Shown here: piece by piece, positions 8,119 to 17,187 of the stretch
Position numbering within the stretch: position 1 is the stretch's first letter
How the letters are laid out: the number at the start of each line of letters is the position of its first letter
Source of the DNA: Aliarcobacter sp.
GTDB lineage: Bacteria; Campylobacterota; Campylobacteria; Campylobacterales; Arcobacteraceae
Assembly: GCA_028688995.1 (NCBI GenBank)
Contig: JAQTXB010000018.1
Coordinates: forward strand, 1-48,390
Direction of reading: 5' to 3'
Length of the DNA stretch: 48,390 nt
The notes under the pieces: model-generated
What the model saw: the letters and a program-made list of their open reading frames with translations, nothing else
Database searches by the model: none
Told to the model about the DNA's origin: nothing
Program-made: the position numbers and the translations under genes

Positions 8119-8793
8119 ATGAAAAATAAAAAGCTAATAATAGTTGGTACTAGTGCTTTTGCTGAAGTTGCATATGAATATTTCCAAAATGATTCATCAT
8201 ATGAAGTTGTTGCATTTTCTGTTGAAAAAGAATATATAAAAGAAGATAAAAAATTTGGTTTACCAGTTATTGCATTAGAAGAAATTGAACAATTTTTTCC
8301 CTCAAATCAATATTATTTTTTTACAGCATTGGTTTATAAACAAATGAATAGATTAAGAACTAGACTTTATCAAGTTATGAAATCAAGGGGATATCAGCCA
8401 GCATCATATATAAGTAGTAAATGTTTTATTTGGAAAAATGTAAAAATTGGAGAACATTGTTTTATTTTTGAAGACAATACTTTACAACCTTTTGTAGAAA
8501 TAGGGAATAATGTAATATTGTGGAGTGGGAATCATATTGGGCATCATAGTAAAATTGATGATAATTGTTTTATCTCATCGCATGTTGTTATTTCAGGATT
8601 TTGTCATATCAAAGAAAATTGTTTTTTTGGAGTTAATTCTACGATAGCAGATCAAGTAGTTATTGAAGAAGATTGTTTTTTAGGTTCAGGTGCAATAGTT
8701 ACAAAAAATACTGAAAAGGCTCAAGTATTTAATCCTCCTCAAACGGAAGTTTCAAAAGTTTCTAGTTTAAGATTATTTAAGGTTAGACAATGA
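8119..8793 (+). CDS. Sugar acyltransferase of the NeuD/PglD type (left-handed beta-helix)
   Basis: The 224-residue protein begins with a small Rossmann-like domain (IIVGTSAFAEVA, residues 7-18), as in PglD and NeuD. From about residue 100 to 205 it has hexapeptide repeats, with turns such as KIGEHCF, VEIGNNV, SKIDDNC and QVVIEEDC, forming the left-handed beta-helix. A His-rich turn (HIGHHSKI) could hold the catalytic base, like His125 of PglD. Such enzymes N-acetylate amino sugars on nucleotides or O-acetylate sialic acids. Next to the FdtA/FdtB pair it is the best candidate for acetylating the 3-amino sugar (the FdtC step), although FdtC itself lacks the Rossmann part. The stop overlaps the next ATG by 4 bases. 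Confidence 0.82.
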   Translation: MKNKKLIIVGTSAFAEVAYEYFQNDSSYEVVAFSVEKEYIKEDKKFGLPVIALEEIEQFFPSNQYYFFTALVYKQMNRLRTRLYQVMKSRGYQPASYISSKCFIWKNVKIGEHCFIFEDNTLQPFVEIGNNVILWSGNHIGHHSKIDDNCFISSHVVISGFCHIKENCFFGVNSTIADQVVIEEDCFLGSGAIVTKNTEKAQVFNPPQTEVSKVSSLRLFKVRQ

Positions 8794-9713
8794 AATGGAT
8801 TAAAAAAAATTTTATATTTAATGCTGATGATTTAACTTATTGGGCAAAAAGTGGAGCAATGATACCTACTCCATATATATTAGATGAAAATACTATAAGG
8901 GTATATTTAACATTTCTAGATAAAAGTGGTATTGGTAGATGTGGATATGTTGATTTAGATAAAAATAATTTGACACAAGTGTTAAATTATTCAAAAGAAC
9001 CTATTTTTGATATTGGATTAGATGGAACTTTTGATGAAAATGGAGCTTTAACTTGTAGTGTTTGCAATTCTAAAGATGGAAATTTATACTTTTATTATGC
9101 AGGGTTTGAATTAGGTACAAAAATTAGATATAGACTTTTAAGTGGTTTGGCTATAACTGATAAAAAGCTTCATTTAATTAAAAAATATCCAACTCCAATT
9201 TTAGAGCGAACCTCTGAAGAATTATTCTTTAGAGGTGGACCTTTTTGTATGTATGATAAAAATGCAGACATTTATAAAATTTGGTATGTTGCAGGCTCAG
9301 AATGGATGGAAATAGATGGTAAAAGTATGCCAGTATATGAGATTAAATATTTAGAATCTCAAGATGGCATTACTTGGCCAAATGAAGGTAAAACTTGTAT
9401 TAAAATAGAAAATGAGAATGAACATGGGTTTGGTAGACCTTATGTTATTGAGCATAATGGAATATATAAAATGTTTTATTCAATTAGAGTAAAACATTTA
9501 GGTTATAGATTAGGTTATGCAGAATCGATTGATGGAATAAATTGGAATAGAAATGATAAGTTAATTAATATTGATGTTTCTAATACTGGATGGGATTCTG
9601 AAATGATTACTTATTCAGCAGTAATAGAAATTGATGGAAGACTAATAATGTTTTATAATGGAAATGGGTTTGGAAAAACTGGATTTGGTTATGCAGAGTT
9701 AATAGAAGAATAA
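8790..9713 (+). CDS. Beta-propeller protein resembling glycoside hydrolase families 32/43/130
   Basis: The 307-residue protein shows repeated blades: a strand with FYY, WYV, MFYS or MFYNG, followed by an IRY, IKYLES or LGYAES strand. At two places the turn SxDGIxW occurs (DGITW, DGINW), as in five-bladed propellers of the GH32/43/68/130 superfamily. No signal peptide is visible, so it is probably cytoplasmic, unlike most secreted hydrolases. Its place within a biosynthetic cluster suggests a role in making or trimming the glycan, not in using it as food. I cannot identify catalytic acids with confidence. It overlaps the acyltransferase by 4 bases and abuts the next gene. Confidence 0.7.
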   Translation: MKWIKKNFIFNADDLTYWAKSGAMIPTPYILDENTIRVYLTFLDKSGIGRCGYVDLDKNNLTQVLNYSKEPIFDIGLDGTFDENGALTCSVCNSKDGNLYFYYAGFELGTKIRYRLLSGLAITDKKLHLIKKYPTPILERTSEELFFRGGPFCMYDKNADIYKIWYVAGSEWMEIDGKSMPVYEIKYLESQDGITWPNEGKTCIKIENENEHGFGRPYVIEHNGIYKMFYSIRVKHLGYRLGYAESIDGINWNRNDKLINIDVSNTGWDSEMITYSAVIEIDGRLIMFYNGNGFGKTGFGYAELIEE

Positions 9714-10652
9714 ATGAATATAATTAAGTATAACATTGAATATAAAAATCTTTGGAATGAATTTGTAAAAACTTCTAAAAATAGGCATTTCTTTTTCCAA
9801 AGAGAGTATATGGAATATCATTGTGATAGATTTGAAGATTTTTCACTTCTAGTATTTGATAGTACCAATAAATTAATTGCAATATTACCTGCAAATACAA
9901 AAGAAGATATTGTATATTCTCATCAAGGACTTACTTTCGGTGGATTTTTAGTTAATGATAAAATGAAGACAGAAACAATGCTAGAAATTTTTGAATTATT
10001 AGAACAATTTTTAAAAAAATGGAATATAAAAAAATTGGTTTATAAGTGTATTCCTTATATTTATCATATCAACCCATCTGAAGAAGATAGATATGCTTTA
10101 TTCAGAAATAATGCAAAGCTAATACGAAGAGATGTAACTACGACCATAGATTTAAAAAATAAAATAAAATATCAAGAACAAAGAAGTAGAGCTATTAAAA
10201 AAGCCATAAAAAATAGTTTGATTTTTGAAGAGACTAATGATTTTGAAAATTATTGGAGAATTTTAGAAGAAACATTAAATATACAACATGGAACAAAACC
10301 TGTACATAGTATTAATGAGATAAAAAAATTGGCAAATTTATTTCCGAATAATATAAAATTATTTATTGCAAAAGATGATGCTGAAATTTTAGGAGGTACA
10401 TTGGTTTTTGAAAATGAACAAATTGTACACACACAATATTTGGCAAATTCGATAAAAGGTAGAAATATGGGAGCATTGGATTTTGTAATTGACAAATTGA
10501 TAAATGAAGTTTATAAAAATAAAAAATATTTTGATTTTGGAATATCAAATGAAGATGCAGGTAGATATCTAAATACAGGTTTAATAGCGCAAAAAGAAGG
10601 TTTTGGGGCAAGAGCTGTAGTACATGATTTTTACGAATTGGAGATAAAATAA
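9714..10652 (+). CDS. GNAT/FemAB-like acyltransferase
   Basis: This 312-residue protein has the outline of the FemAB-like double-GNAT group: an N-terminal half ending near the [12 protein letters not shown] segment, then [11 protein letters not shown], and a C-terminal GNAT half with [16 protein letters not shown] and [12 protein letters not shown]. The latter pattern is common in peptidoglycan-type aminoacyltransferases and in acyltransferases of capsule loci. It lies between the beta-propeller and the FdtB-like aminotransferase. It may therefore transfer an acyl or aminoacyl group to the 3-amino sugar, an alternative to the NeuD/PglD-like protein. The ATG directly follows the previous stop. 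Confidence 0.7.
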   Translation: MNIIKYNIEYKNLWNEFVKTSKNRHFFFQREYMEYHCDRFEDFSLLVFDSTNKLIAILPANTKEDIVYSHQGLTFGGFLVNDKMKTETMLEIFELLEQFLKKWNIKKLVYKCIPYIYHINPSEEDRYALFRNNAKLIRRDVTTTIDLKNKIKYQEQRSRAIKKAIKNSLIFEETNDFENYWRILEETLNIQHGTKPVHSINEIKKLANLFPNNIKLFIAKDDAEILGGTLVFENEQIVHTQYLANSIKGRNMGALDFVIDKLINEVYKNKKYFDFGISNEDAGRYLNTGLIAQKEGFGARAVVHDFYELEIK

Positions 10653-10653
10653 A

Positions 10654-11751
10654 ATGATTTCATTTTTAGATTTAAAAGGTTTAAATTCTCAATACAAAGC
10701 TGAATTAATAGAAGCTTGTACAAAAGTAATAGATAGTGGCTGGTATATTCAAGGAAATGAATGTAAAGAGTTTGATATTGAATTTGCAAAATATTGTGGT
10801 TCAAAATATGCTATTGGTGTGGCTAATGGTCTTGATGCACTTATATTAATATTTAGAGCATATAAAGAGTTAGGTTTAATGCAAGATGGAGATGAGGTAA
10901 TTGTTCCTTCAAATACATATATAGCTTCAATTTTAGCAATTTCTCAAAATAATTTGGTACCAGTTTTAGTTGAACCGGATATAAATACATATTTGATTGA
11001 CCCAACTAAAATAGAAGAAAAAATCACTTCAAAAACAAAGGCAATTTTACCAGTTCATCTTTATGGTCAAACTTGTGAAATGGATAAGATAAATGAAATA
11101 GCAAAAAAACATAACCTAAAAGTTATAGAAGATTCAGCGCAATCCCATGGAGCATACTATAAAGATAAAAGAAGTGGAAATTTAGGAGATGCTAGTGGGT
11201 TTAGCTTTTATCCAGGGAAAAATCTTGGAGCTTTAGGTGATGGAGGAGCAGTAACTACTGATGATGAACAATTAGCAAACGCTATAAAAGCACTTGCAAA
11301 TTATGGAAGTCATAAAAAGTATGAAAATCTTTACAAAGGTGTGAATAGTAGACTTGATGAAATACAAGCTGCAATGCTTAGGGTAAAATTAAAATATCTT
11401 GATAATGAAGTAGAAAAAAGAAGAGAAATAGCAAATTATTATTTACAAAATATTAAAAATGAAAATATCATTTTACCAACTGTAAGAACTGAAGATAACC
11501 ATGTTTGGCATCTGTTTGTAATAAGAACAAATAAAAGAGATGAATTACAAAAATATTTACTTGATAATGGTATTCAAACACTTATTCATTATCCAATTCC
11601 ACCACATAAACAAAATGCGTATAAAGAATGGAATGATGAAAATTATCCAATAAGCGAACAAATACATAATGAAGTAATGAGTTTACCTATTAGTGGTGTA
11701 CAGAGTTTGGAAGATACTATGAAAATAGTTTACTTATTAAATAATTTTTAG
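10654..11751 (+). CDS. fdtB: Sugar aminotransferase of the DegT/DnrJ/EryC1 family (FdtB-like)
   Basis: This is a PLP enzyme of 365 residues that should aminate the C3-keto sugar made by the FdtA-like isomerase, using glutamate. The Schiff-base lysine is Lys189 in [16 protein letters not shown]. The PLP-stacking region is [11 protein letters not shown] (Asp160). It has SNTYIAS, VHLYGQ, and the C-terminal HYPIPPHKQ of dTDP-3-keto aminotransferases (FdtB/QdtB/TylB). The combination with FdtA and RmlA/RmlB makes a complete path to dTDP-3-amino-3,6-dideoxyhexose. A GGAG site precedes the ATG. Confidence 0.88.
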   Translation: MISFLDLKGLNSQYKAELIEACTKVIDSGWYIQGNECKEFDIEFAKYCGSKYAIGVANGLDALILIFRAYKELGLMQDGDEVIVPSNTYIASILAISQNNLVPVLVEPDINTYLIDPTKIEEKITSKTKAILPVHLYGQTCEMDKINEIAKKHNLKVIEDSAQSHGAYYKDKRSGNLGDASGFSFYPGKNLGALGDGGAVTTDDEQLANAIKALANYGSHKKYENLYKGVNSRLDEIQAAMLRVKLKYLDNEVEKRREIANYYLQNIKNENIILPTVRTEDNHVWHLFVIRTNKRDELQKYLLDNGIQTLIHYPIPPHKQNAYKEWNDENYPISEQIHNEVMSLPISGVQSLEDTMKIVYLLNNF

Positions 11752-11762
11752 ATTGAGACTAT

Positions 11763-13829
11763 ATGAAAGAACAAATAAAAAAAGTTTTAAATCAGCTTTA
11801 TTTAGAAGCTAGAGATACTCATGATTTGGAATCGAAAATAGAATTATATGCATTTTGTGCAGCTTCATATTGTCATAATTATTCAAATTCATTTGTTCAT
11901 TTAGATTTAGAAAAAGACTTAGTTTCTATTTCGGAAAAAATTATAGATATTGATTTATTTAATGAATATGACGATAGCCATATACTTCACGTGATGACGG
12001 AAGCATTTTCTCATGGCGGGCATACAAGAGTAGTAGATAATTGGATAAAATTAGCACCCTTTAAACACAGTGTAATATTTAATAATCCTAATTCATTTCA
12101 ACCTTCATTTTTAGTAGAATCTGTAAAATCAAAGGGTGGAAAAATAATACTTAATGATAAGAATAGCTTTATAGAAAAAGCAAATTTTTTAGCACAAATT
12201 GCAAGTCGTTTTAAATATATAGTTTTGCATCACCATAATTTGGATATTTTACCGTTACTTGCATTTGGAACAAAAAAATTTTCTAGACCAATTTTTCTCT
12301 ATAATCACGCAGACCATTTGTGGGGATGTGGATATTCAGTAAGTGATTATATTATTGAACTTTCTCAACAGGGAATGATACATTCAGAGAAATATCGAGG
12401 AATACCTTTGGATAGAATGATATTAGGAGGAATACCAATAGAACTAAGTGATAAATTATTTTTAAATAATTATGAAAAAAATCAAAAATATATAATTAGT
12501 ATGGCTAGTTCATATAAGTTTTATCCAATTGATAATTTATCATTTCAAGATTTTCTTGATCGTTTATTATCTACAGAACCTAATGTGGAATACTATGTAA
12601 TTGGAGTTTCCTCTTCCGATGATAATTGGCAAGAATTAAAGTTAAAGTATCCAACAAGAGTTCATTTAAAAGGTATATTAGAAAAAAAAGATGCTCATGA
12701 ACTTATTAAAAAAGCTACATTGTATCTTGATAGTTTTCCACTAGGTTCAGGTACATCACTACTTGAAGCTGTAAGTCTTGGTATTCCTGTAATATCTTAT
12801 TCTTCTCCTGCACAAAATATGGATGCTTATAAAGAGTTTTCATACAGTAATTTAAATGAACTTTATTGTGAGTCGATTAGAATTCTAAATTTGTCAGTTA
12901 TAGAAAGAAATAAAATTGTAATTAAAGCATGGGAATCAATATATAAATGGCATAGCTTAGAAACATTTAAAAAGAATATTGGTACACTAGATAATATAAC
13001 TGTTCATTCACCAATTAAATTAAATGAAAATATTATTGAAGATAGATATAAAGAAAATTATACAAATTTTATGTATGCTATTTCAAAACAAAATAATTTT
13101 ATTTTTGAATCAACAATAGTTGATACAATGTCAATAGATTTAAAGCAAGAGCTCACCAATATTTTTTGTTCTTTAGATATTTTAAAATATACTAAAAGAT
13201 TGGGTAGCAATCAAACATGGATGGGATATTTGTTATTTAAGAATACTTTGTTCATTCAACTTTTCCTAGATAATGGTAAGGGAATTTCAGAAGAGACATC
13301 TTTAAAATTGCCAGTGGCATATTCTAATAAAACACAAGAATTTATTTTTGATTTAAGTGGGCAAACATCTTTACATTCTATTCGAATGGATATTCTTAAT
13401 GATATATGTATAGTAGAAATTGAGAAGATAGTATTAATAACACAAACAGGTGAAATAGAACTTGAAGAATTTATTAGTTCTAATGCTTACCTAAAAAGTG
13501 GAAATACATACTGGTTTGATCATGACGATTCTCAATTGTATTTTAATGCATTCGAAAGTGATAACTATATCAATGCTGATAAGTTAATAGTGGCTGTTCG
13601 ATATTCGCATATAGGGAATGATGTACTGAGCAAATGCTATAAGAGTATAAAAGAAGAGTCTTTATCGGTAAAAAAAGAGTTAGTATATGTAAATGAAAAG
13701 TTATCATGTGTAAAAGAAGAGTTGGTATGCGAAAAAGAAGAGTTGATAAGAGTGAAAAATACTTTAAGTTGGAAAGTAACAAAACCGCTTAGAAAAATAA
13801 AAAGAATATTAGAAGATAAATTGGATTGA
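11763..13829 (+). CDS. Large glycosyltransferase with C-terminal coiled coil
   Basis: The 688-residue protein is built of parts. Residues about 70-420 look like a GT-B glycosyltransferase: GGHTRVV at 85-91 in the acceptor-side loop, and PLGSGTSLLEAVSLGIPV in the donor-site position of GT4-like enzymes. Residues about 430-620 are a beta-rich region I do not recognise. Residues about 625-688 are a heptad-like coiled coil with four near-copies of (K)xEL(V/S/I)xVKEEL, ending in a TLSWKVTKPLRKIK motif that commonly closes O-antigen glycosyltransferases. The coil could tether it to other enzymes or set chain length. Donor and acceptor are unknown. Confidence 0.75.
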   Translation: MKEQIKKVLNQLYLEARDTHDLESKIELYAFCAASYCHNYSNSFVHLDLEKDLVSISEKIIDIDLFNEYDDSHILHVMTEAFSHGGHTRVVDNWIKLAPFKHSVIFNNPNSFQPSFLVESVKSKGGKIILNDKNSFIEKANFLAQIASRFKYIVLHHHNLDILPLLAFGTKKFSRPIFLYNHADHLWGCGYSVSDYIIELSQQGMIHSEKYRGIPLDRMILGGIPIELSDKLFLNNYEKNQKYIISMASSYKFYPIDNLSFQDFLDRLLSTEPNVEYYVIGVSSSDDNWQELKLKYPTRVHLKGILEKKDAHELIKKATLYLDSFPLGSGTSLLEAVSLGIPVISYSSPAQNMDAYKEFSYSNLNELYCESIRILNLSVIERNKIVIKAWESIYKWHSLETFKKNIGTLDNITVHSPIKLNENIIEDRYKENYTNFMYAISKQNNFIFESTIVDTMSIDLKQELTNIFCSLDILKYTKRLGSNQTWMGYLLFKNTLFIQLFLDNGKGISEETSLKLPVAYSNKTQEFIFDLSGQTSLHSIRMDILNDICIVEIEKIVLITQTGEIELEEFISSNAYLKSGNTYWFDHDDSQLYFNAFESDNYINADKLIVAVRYSHIGNDVLSKCYKSIKEESLSVKKELVYVNEKLSCVKEELVCEKEELIRVKNTLSWKVTKPLRKIKRILEDKLD

Positions 13830-13830
13830 T

Positions 13831-15441
13831 ATGAAGAATATAATTAAAAATAAACTAAAAAGAATAGAAATAAAGAATATTTTTTCATCTAGGTTATATT
13901 TAGAACTTTATCCAGATGTTCAAGACTCGGGAGATATTCCTCTTATTCACTATATAATGTATGGCAGAAAAGAGGGGCGAAGCACAAAATATCAAGATAG
14001 AACCAAAATAGTATATAAAGAAATATATACTTTTTTGAAAAGTAAGGATGTTGATATATCAAAATTTAAGAAAGAGAAAGAAGTGGAAATGAAACAATTT
14101 TTAAAAAACTGGATAAATAAAAACTTTGTAATACCAAAAATTTTTTCTGCAAAACATTATTTAGAAAATAATGAAGATGTAAAGCTTTCTGGTGCTAATC
14201 CTTTTGTTCATTATGTTTTATATGGGGTTAAAGAAGGAAGAATTGGATATGTTGACATATCTAATAAAGTTAAGAAAGGTAATAAAGAATTTGATAATAA
14301 TAAAGAAAATATTGTTTTTATTACACATGAAAGTTCCTCTACGGGGGCACCTTTATTAGGTTATAGTATTGCAGAAAAATTATCTCAAAAGTATAATATA
14401 ATTCATATAGTTTTAAAAAGCAAAAATATTCATGAAATGTTTTATAATAATTGTTGTTTAATGTTAGAAGATGTTGCAACAGCTGAGAAAGTAGCAAGTT
14501 TGTTGTTTTTAGAAGATATATTAAAAACAAAAAAAATAAAAGCTATGGTAATTAATTCTATAGTAGGTCATAATGTTTTACAAACAGCAAATAAATTAAA
14601 TATTCCAGTTGTTTTTTTAATACATGAATTTGCTGAATATACAAGACCCGTTGGTACAATGGTAAAAGCTGTAAGTAACTCTTCTTTTATAGTTGTTCCT
14701 GCTGAGACGATTAAAAACTCTCTTATTAAAGAATTTACGAAATTAGAGATCAATCATTCTTCATATTTAGAAAAAATAAAAACAATACCACAAGGAAAAC
14801 TACCTGTACTAAAAGATAATTTTGGTAAAAATGATGATATTAATGAATTATACTTAAAATTAAATATTACACCTAATCAAAATGTTAAAATTATCGTTGG
14901 TTGTGGTTGGGTTCAAATGAGAAAAGGTGTGGATTTATTTATTTCTACTGCAAGGTATATTCATAATATGTATGAAGGTGAATGTAGATTTGTATGGGTT
15001 GGCGGTGGCTTTAATCCGGAAAATGATGTTGATTATAGTGTTTATTTAGAAAGAGAACTTGAATATTCTAATTTAGGAGATAGTTTTATATTTCTAGAAC
15101 ATCAAAAAAACTTAGATAATATATTTTCTATTTCAGATGTTTTTTGTCTTACTTCACGTATGGATCCTTTCCCAAATGTTGCGATTGATGCATTATCTCA
15201 TGATTTACATATAGCATGTTTTGACGGTGCATCGGGAACAGCAGAATTTTTAAGGAAATACGATGCTAATTGTACAATTGTTGATTTTTTAGATACTTAT
15301 AAATTGGCAGAAGGTGTAACAAATTATTTCAAATCAAATGATGAAAAAATAGGATTTAATAAAAGAATTTTAGAAAATCATCTTAATTTTAATAAATATG
15401 TAGAACAAATAGATGAACTTATAAATGACTCAGTTAAATAA
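13831..15441 (+). CDS. GT4-type glycosyltransferase with two N-terminal YPDV...EGR repeats
   Basis: The 536-residue protein starts with two copies of a short helical repeat (about residues 23-50 and 110-137) of the pattern YL-x-x-x-x-DV...HY-x-x-YG-x-x-EGR. This is a repeat I know from the front of many O-antigen and cell-surface glycosyltransferases. The rest (about 155-535) is a GT-B enzyme with VFITHESSSTGAP, KGVDLFI and DPFPNVAIDALSH, and LRKYDANCTIVDF near the end. It starts one base after the preceding gene and ends the first tightly packed part of the cluster. The sugar it transfers is unknown. Confidence 0.8.
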   Translation: MKNIIKNKLKRIEIKNIFSSRLYLELYPDVQDSGDIPLIHYIMYGRKEGRSTKYQDRTKIVYKEIYTFLKSKDVDISKFKKEKEVEMKQFLKNWINKNFVIPKIFSAKHYLENNEDVKLSGANPFVHYVLYGVKEGRIGYVDISNKVKKGNKEFDNNKENIVFITHESSSTGAPLLGYSIAEKLSQKYNIIHIVLKSKNIHEMFYNNCCLMLEDVATAEKVASLLFLEDILKTKKIKAMVINSIVGHNVLQTANKLNIPVVFLIHEFAEYTRPVGTMVKAVSNSSFIVVPAETIKNSLIKEFTKLEINHSSYLEKIKTIPQGKLPVLKDNFGKNDDINELYLKLNITPNQNVKIIVGCGWVQMRKGVDLFISTARYIHNMYEGECRFVWVGGGFNPENDVDYSVYLERELEYSNLGDSFIFLEHQKNLDNIFSISDVFCLTSRMDPFPNVAIDALSHDLHIACFDGASGTAEFLRKYDANCTIVDFLDTYKLAEGVTNYFKSNDEKIGFNKRILENHLNFNKYVEQIDELINDSVK

Positions 15442-15532
15442 AGAAAAAAGTTTTGTTAATTTTAAATAATATGAATCCATCATTAACTGTAAATAGTTAT
15501 AAATGTATGAGACAATATAAAAAAGGAGTATT

Positions 15533-16222
15533 ATGGTAATTGGGACGGGGCAATTAGCAAAATGCTTTCAAGATTATTTAAACAATGATGAAGTATGTAT
15601 TTTTGCAAGTGGTGTATCTAATTCTAATTGTGAGGATAGCTCTCAGTTTAATAGAGAGAAAAATCTTTTATTAAATACACTAAATGATAATAAAGAAAAA
15701 TCTTTTATCTATTTTAGTAGTTGTGCATTATCCGTTGAGAGTTATCCCAAAAATGCATATTATAAACATAAAAAAAATATGGAAGATATAATAAAGGAGC
15801 ATTCAACTAATTATTATATATTTAGAATTCCTCAACTATTTGGAGATTTAATTATACATAAAACACTAATAAATTTTATCTACAAGTCGATAATGCACAA
15901 TCATAAATTTAATGTTTATGATAATGCATATAGATATGTAATAGAAATAATTGATGTAAAAAAATTAGTTGATACATATTTAAAAAATCATTCAAGTTGT
16001 GTTTGTGTAAATTTGGCAAATAATTATAAGTACAAAGTTTTAGATATTGTAAATATCTTTGAAACTCTTTTAGAAAAAAAAGCAAATTATCAATTGTTGG
16101 AAAAAACTGACGACTATACTCTCAATTTATCATCATTAGAAGAGTTTATTATAAAAAATAAGATTAATATTAACTTTGGTGAAGAATATTTAATGACAAA
16201 ACTAAAAGAAAAATTAAAATGA
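15533..16222 (+). CDS. NAD(P)-dependent epimerase/reductase-like protein (extended SDR)
   Basis: The 229-residue protein begins directly with a cofactor loop (MVIGTGQLA), so the first beta strand is shorter than usual. An in-frame stop at 15518-15520 and AGGAG at 15524-15528 fix the ATG. FIYFSSCALS near 65 and Tyr-x3-Lys in NAYYKHKKNMEDI around 82-87 correspond to the Ser and YxxxK of short-chain dehydrogenases. FRIPQLFGD follows, as in sugar epimerases and reductases. It is short (most are 280-340), so it may modify a nucleotide sugar or be degenerate. It overlaps the next GT2 gene by 4 bases. Confidence 0.7.
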   Translation: MVIGTGQLAKCFQDYLNNDEVCIFASGVSNSNCEDSSQFNREKNLLLNTLNDNKEKSFIYFSSCALSVESYPKNAYYKHKKNMEDIIKEHSTNYYIFRIPQLFGDLIIHKTLINFIYKSIMHNHKFNVYDNAYRYVIEIIDVKKLVDTYLKNHSSCVCVNLANNYKYKVLDIVNIFETLLEKKANYQLLEKTDDYTLNLSSLEEFIIKNKININFGEEYLMTKLKEKLK

Positions 16223-17172
16223 AAAAAGTAATAATTCTTTTATCAACTTATAATGGAGAACGTTACTTAAAAGAACAGCTTGATTCTTTATGTAACCAAA
16301 GTTATAAAAATATCGAAATTTATGCAAGAGATGATGGTAGTGATGATAATACTTTAAAGATATTAAAATCTTATCCTGTTCAGCTTCTTGAAACAACACG
16401 AAATCTGGGAGCAAGAGATAGCTTTTTTGAATTACTCTCTAAAGCAATATATGCAAGTAATGGAGATTATTTTATGTTTTGTGATCAAGATGATGTTTGG
16501 GATAAATTCAAAGTAGAAAAAACTCTTAATAAAATGTTAGAAGTAGAATTAAATAATCCTAATATACCTATCTTAATTCATACAGATTTAGAGGTTGTAG
16601 ATAAAAATCTTAATAGTATATCAAAATCTATGTGGATATACGAAGATATTAGACCAGAATATAATTCATTTAATCGCCTTATTATCCAAAATACTATAAC
16701 AGGTTGTACGGTTATGATTGATAGAAAATTAGCTCTTAAAAGTATCACTATAGCAAAAAATGCTGTTATGCATGATTGGTGGATTGGATTAGTTGCAAGC
16801 TATTTTGGAAAGATTGAATATTTAAAAGAAAGTACAATAAAATATAGACAACATGATAATAATACAATTGGTGCAAAAAATAATAGTAATATTAATCCAA
16901 TTAAATTATGTATTAGTTTACTAATTAGTTTATTAAAAAATATTATTGGTAAAGATAATAGATACATAAAAGATTTGGATATAAATAGATTACAAGCTCA
17001 AGGTTTTTATGACCAATATAAAGAAGAATTAGATACCAAAACTAAAAATATGCTTTTAGATTTTATAAATATAGAAAAGAAGAATTTTTTTCAACGAAGA
17101 TTTATAATATATAAAAATAAACTTTACAAACAAAGTATTACAAACAATATAGCGTTGTTGATAAAAATTTAA
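16219..17172 (+). CDS. GT2-family glycosyltransferase (copy 1)
   Basis: The 317-residue GT-A enzyme has the family opening ILLSTYNGERYLKEQLDSL, the nucleotide-binding RDDGSDD around 38-43 and the metal-binding DQDDVW at 89-94. QNTITGCTVMIDR and AVMHDWWIGLVA, typical of rhamnosyltransferase-like GT2, follow further on. It is a close paralogue of the gene at 24383, with shared DNA runs around the DQDDVW and MHDWW codons. The two copies flank the frameshifted acyltransferase and the arabinose-like block. Rhamnosyl transfer is plausible since the cluster makes dTDP-rhamnose, but is not shown. Confidence 0.88.
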   Translation: MKKVIILLSTYNGERYLKEQLDSLCNQSYKNIEIYARDDGSDDNTLKILKSYPVQLLETTRNLGARDSFFELLSKAIYASNGDYFMFCDQDDVWDKFKVEKTLNKMLEVELNNPNIPILIHTDLEVVDKNLNSISKSMWIYEDIRPEYNSFNRLIIQNTITGCTVMIDRKLALKSITIAKNAVMHDWWIGLVASYFGKIEYLKESTIKYRQHDNNTIGAKNNSNINPIKLCISLLISLLKNIIGKDNRYIKDLDINRLQAQGFYDQYKEELDTKTKNMLLDFINIEKKNFFQRRFIIYKNKLYKQSITNNIALLIKI

Positions 17173-17187
17173 GATAATGGAAAGAAA

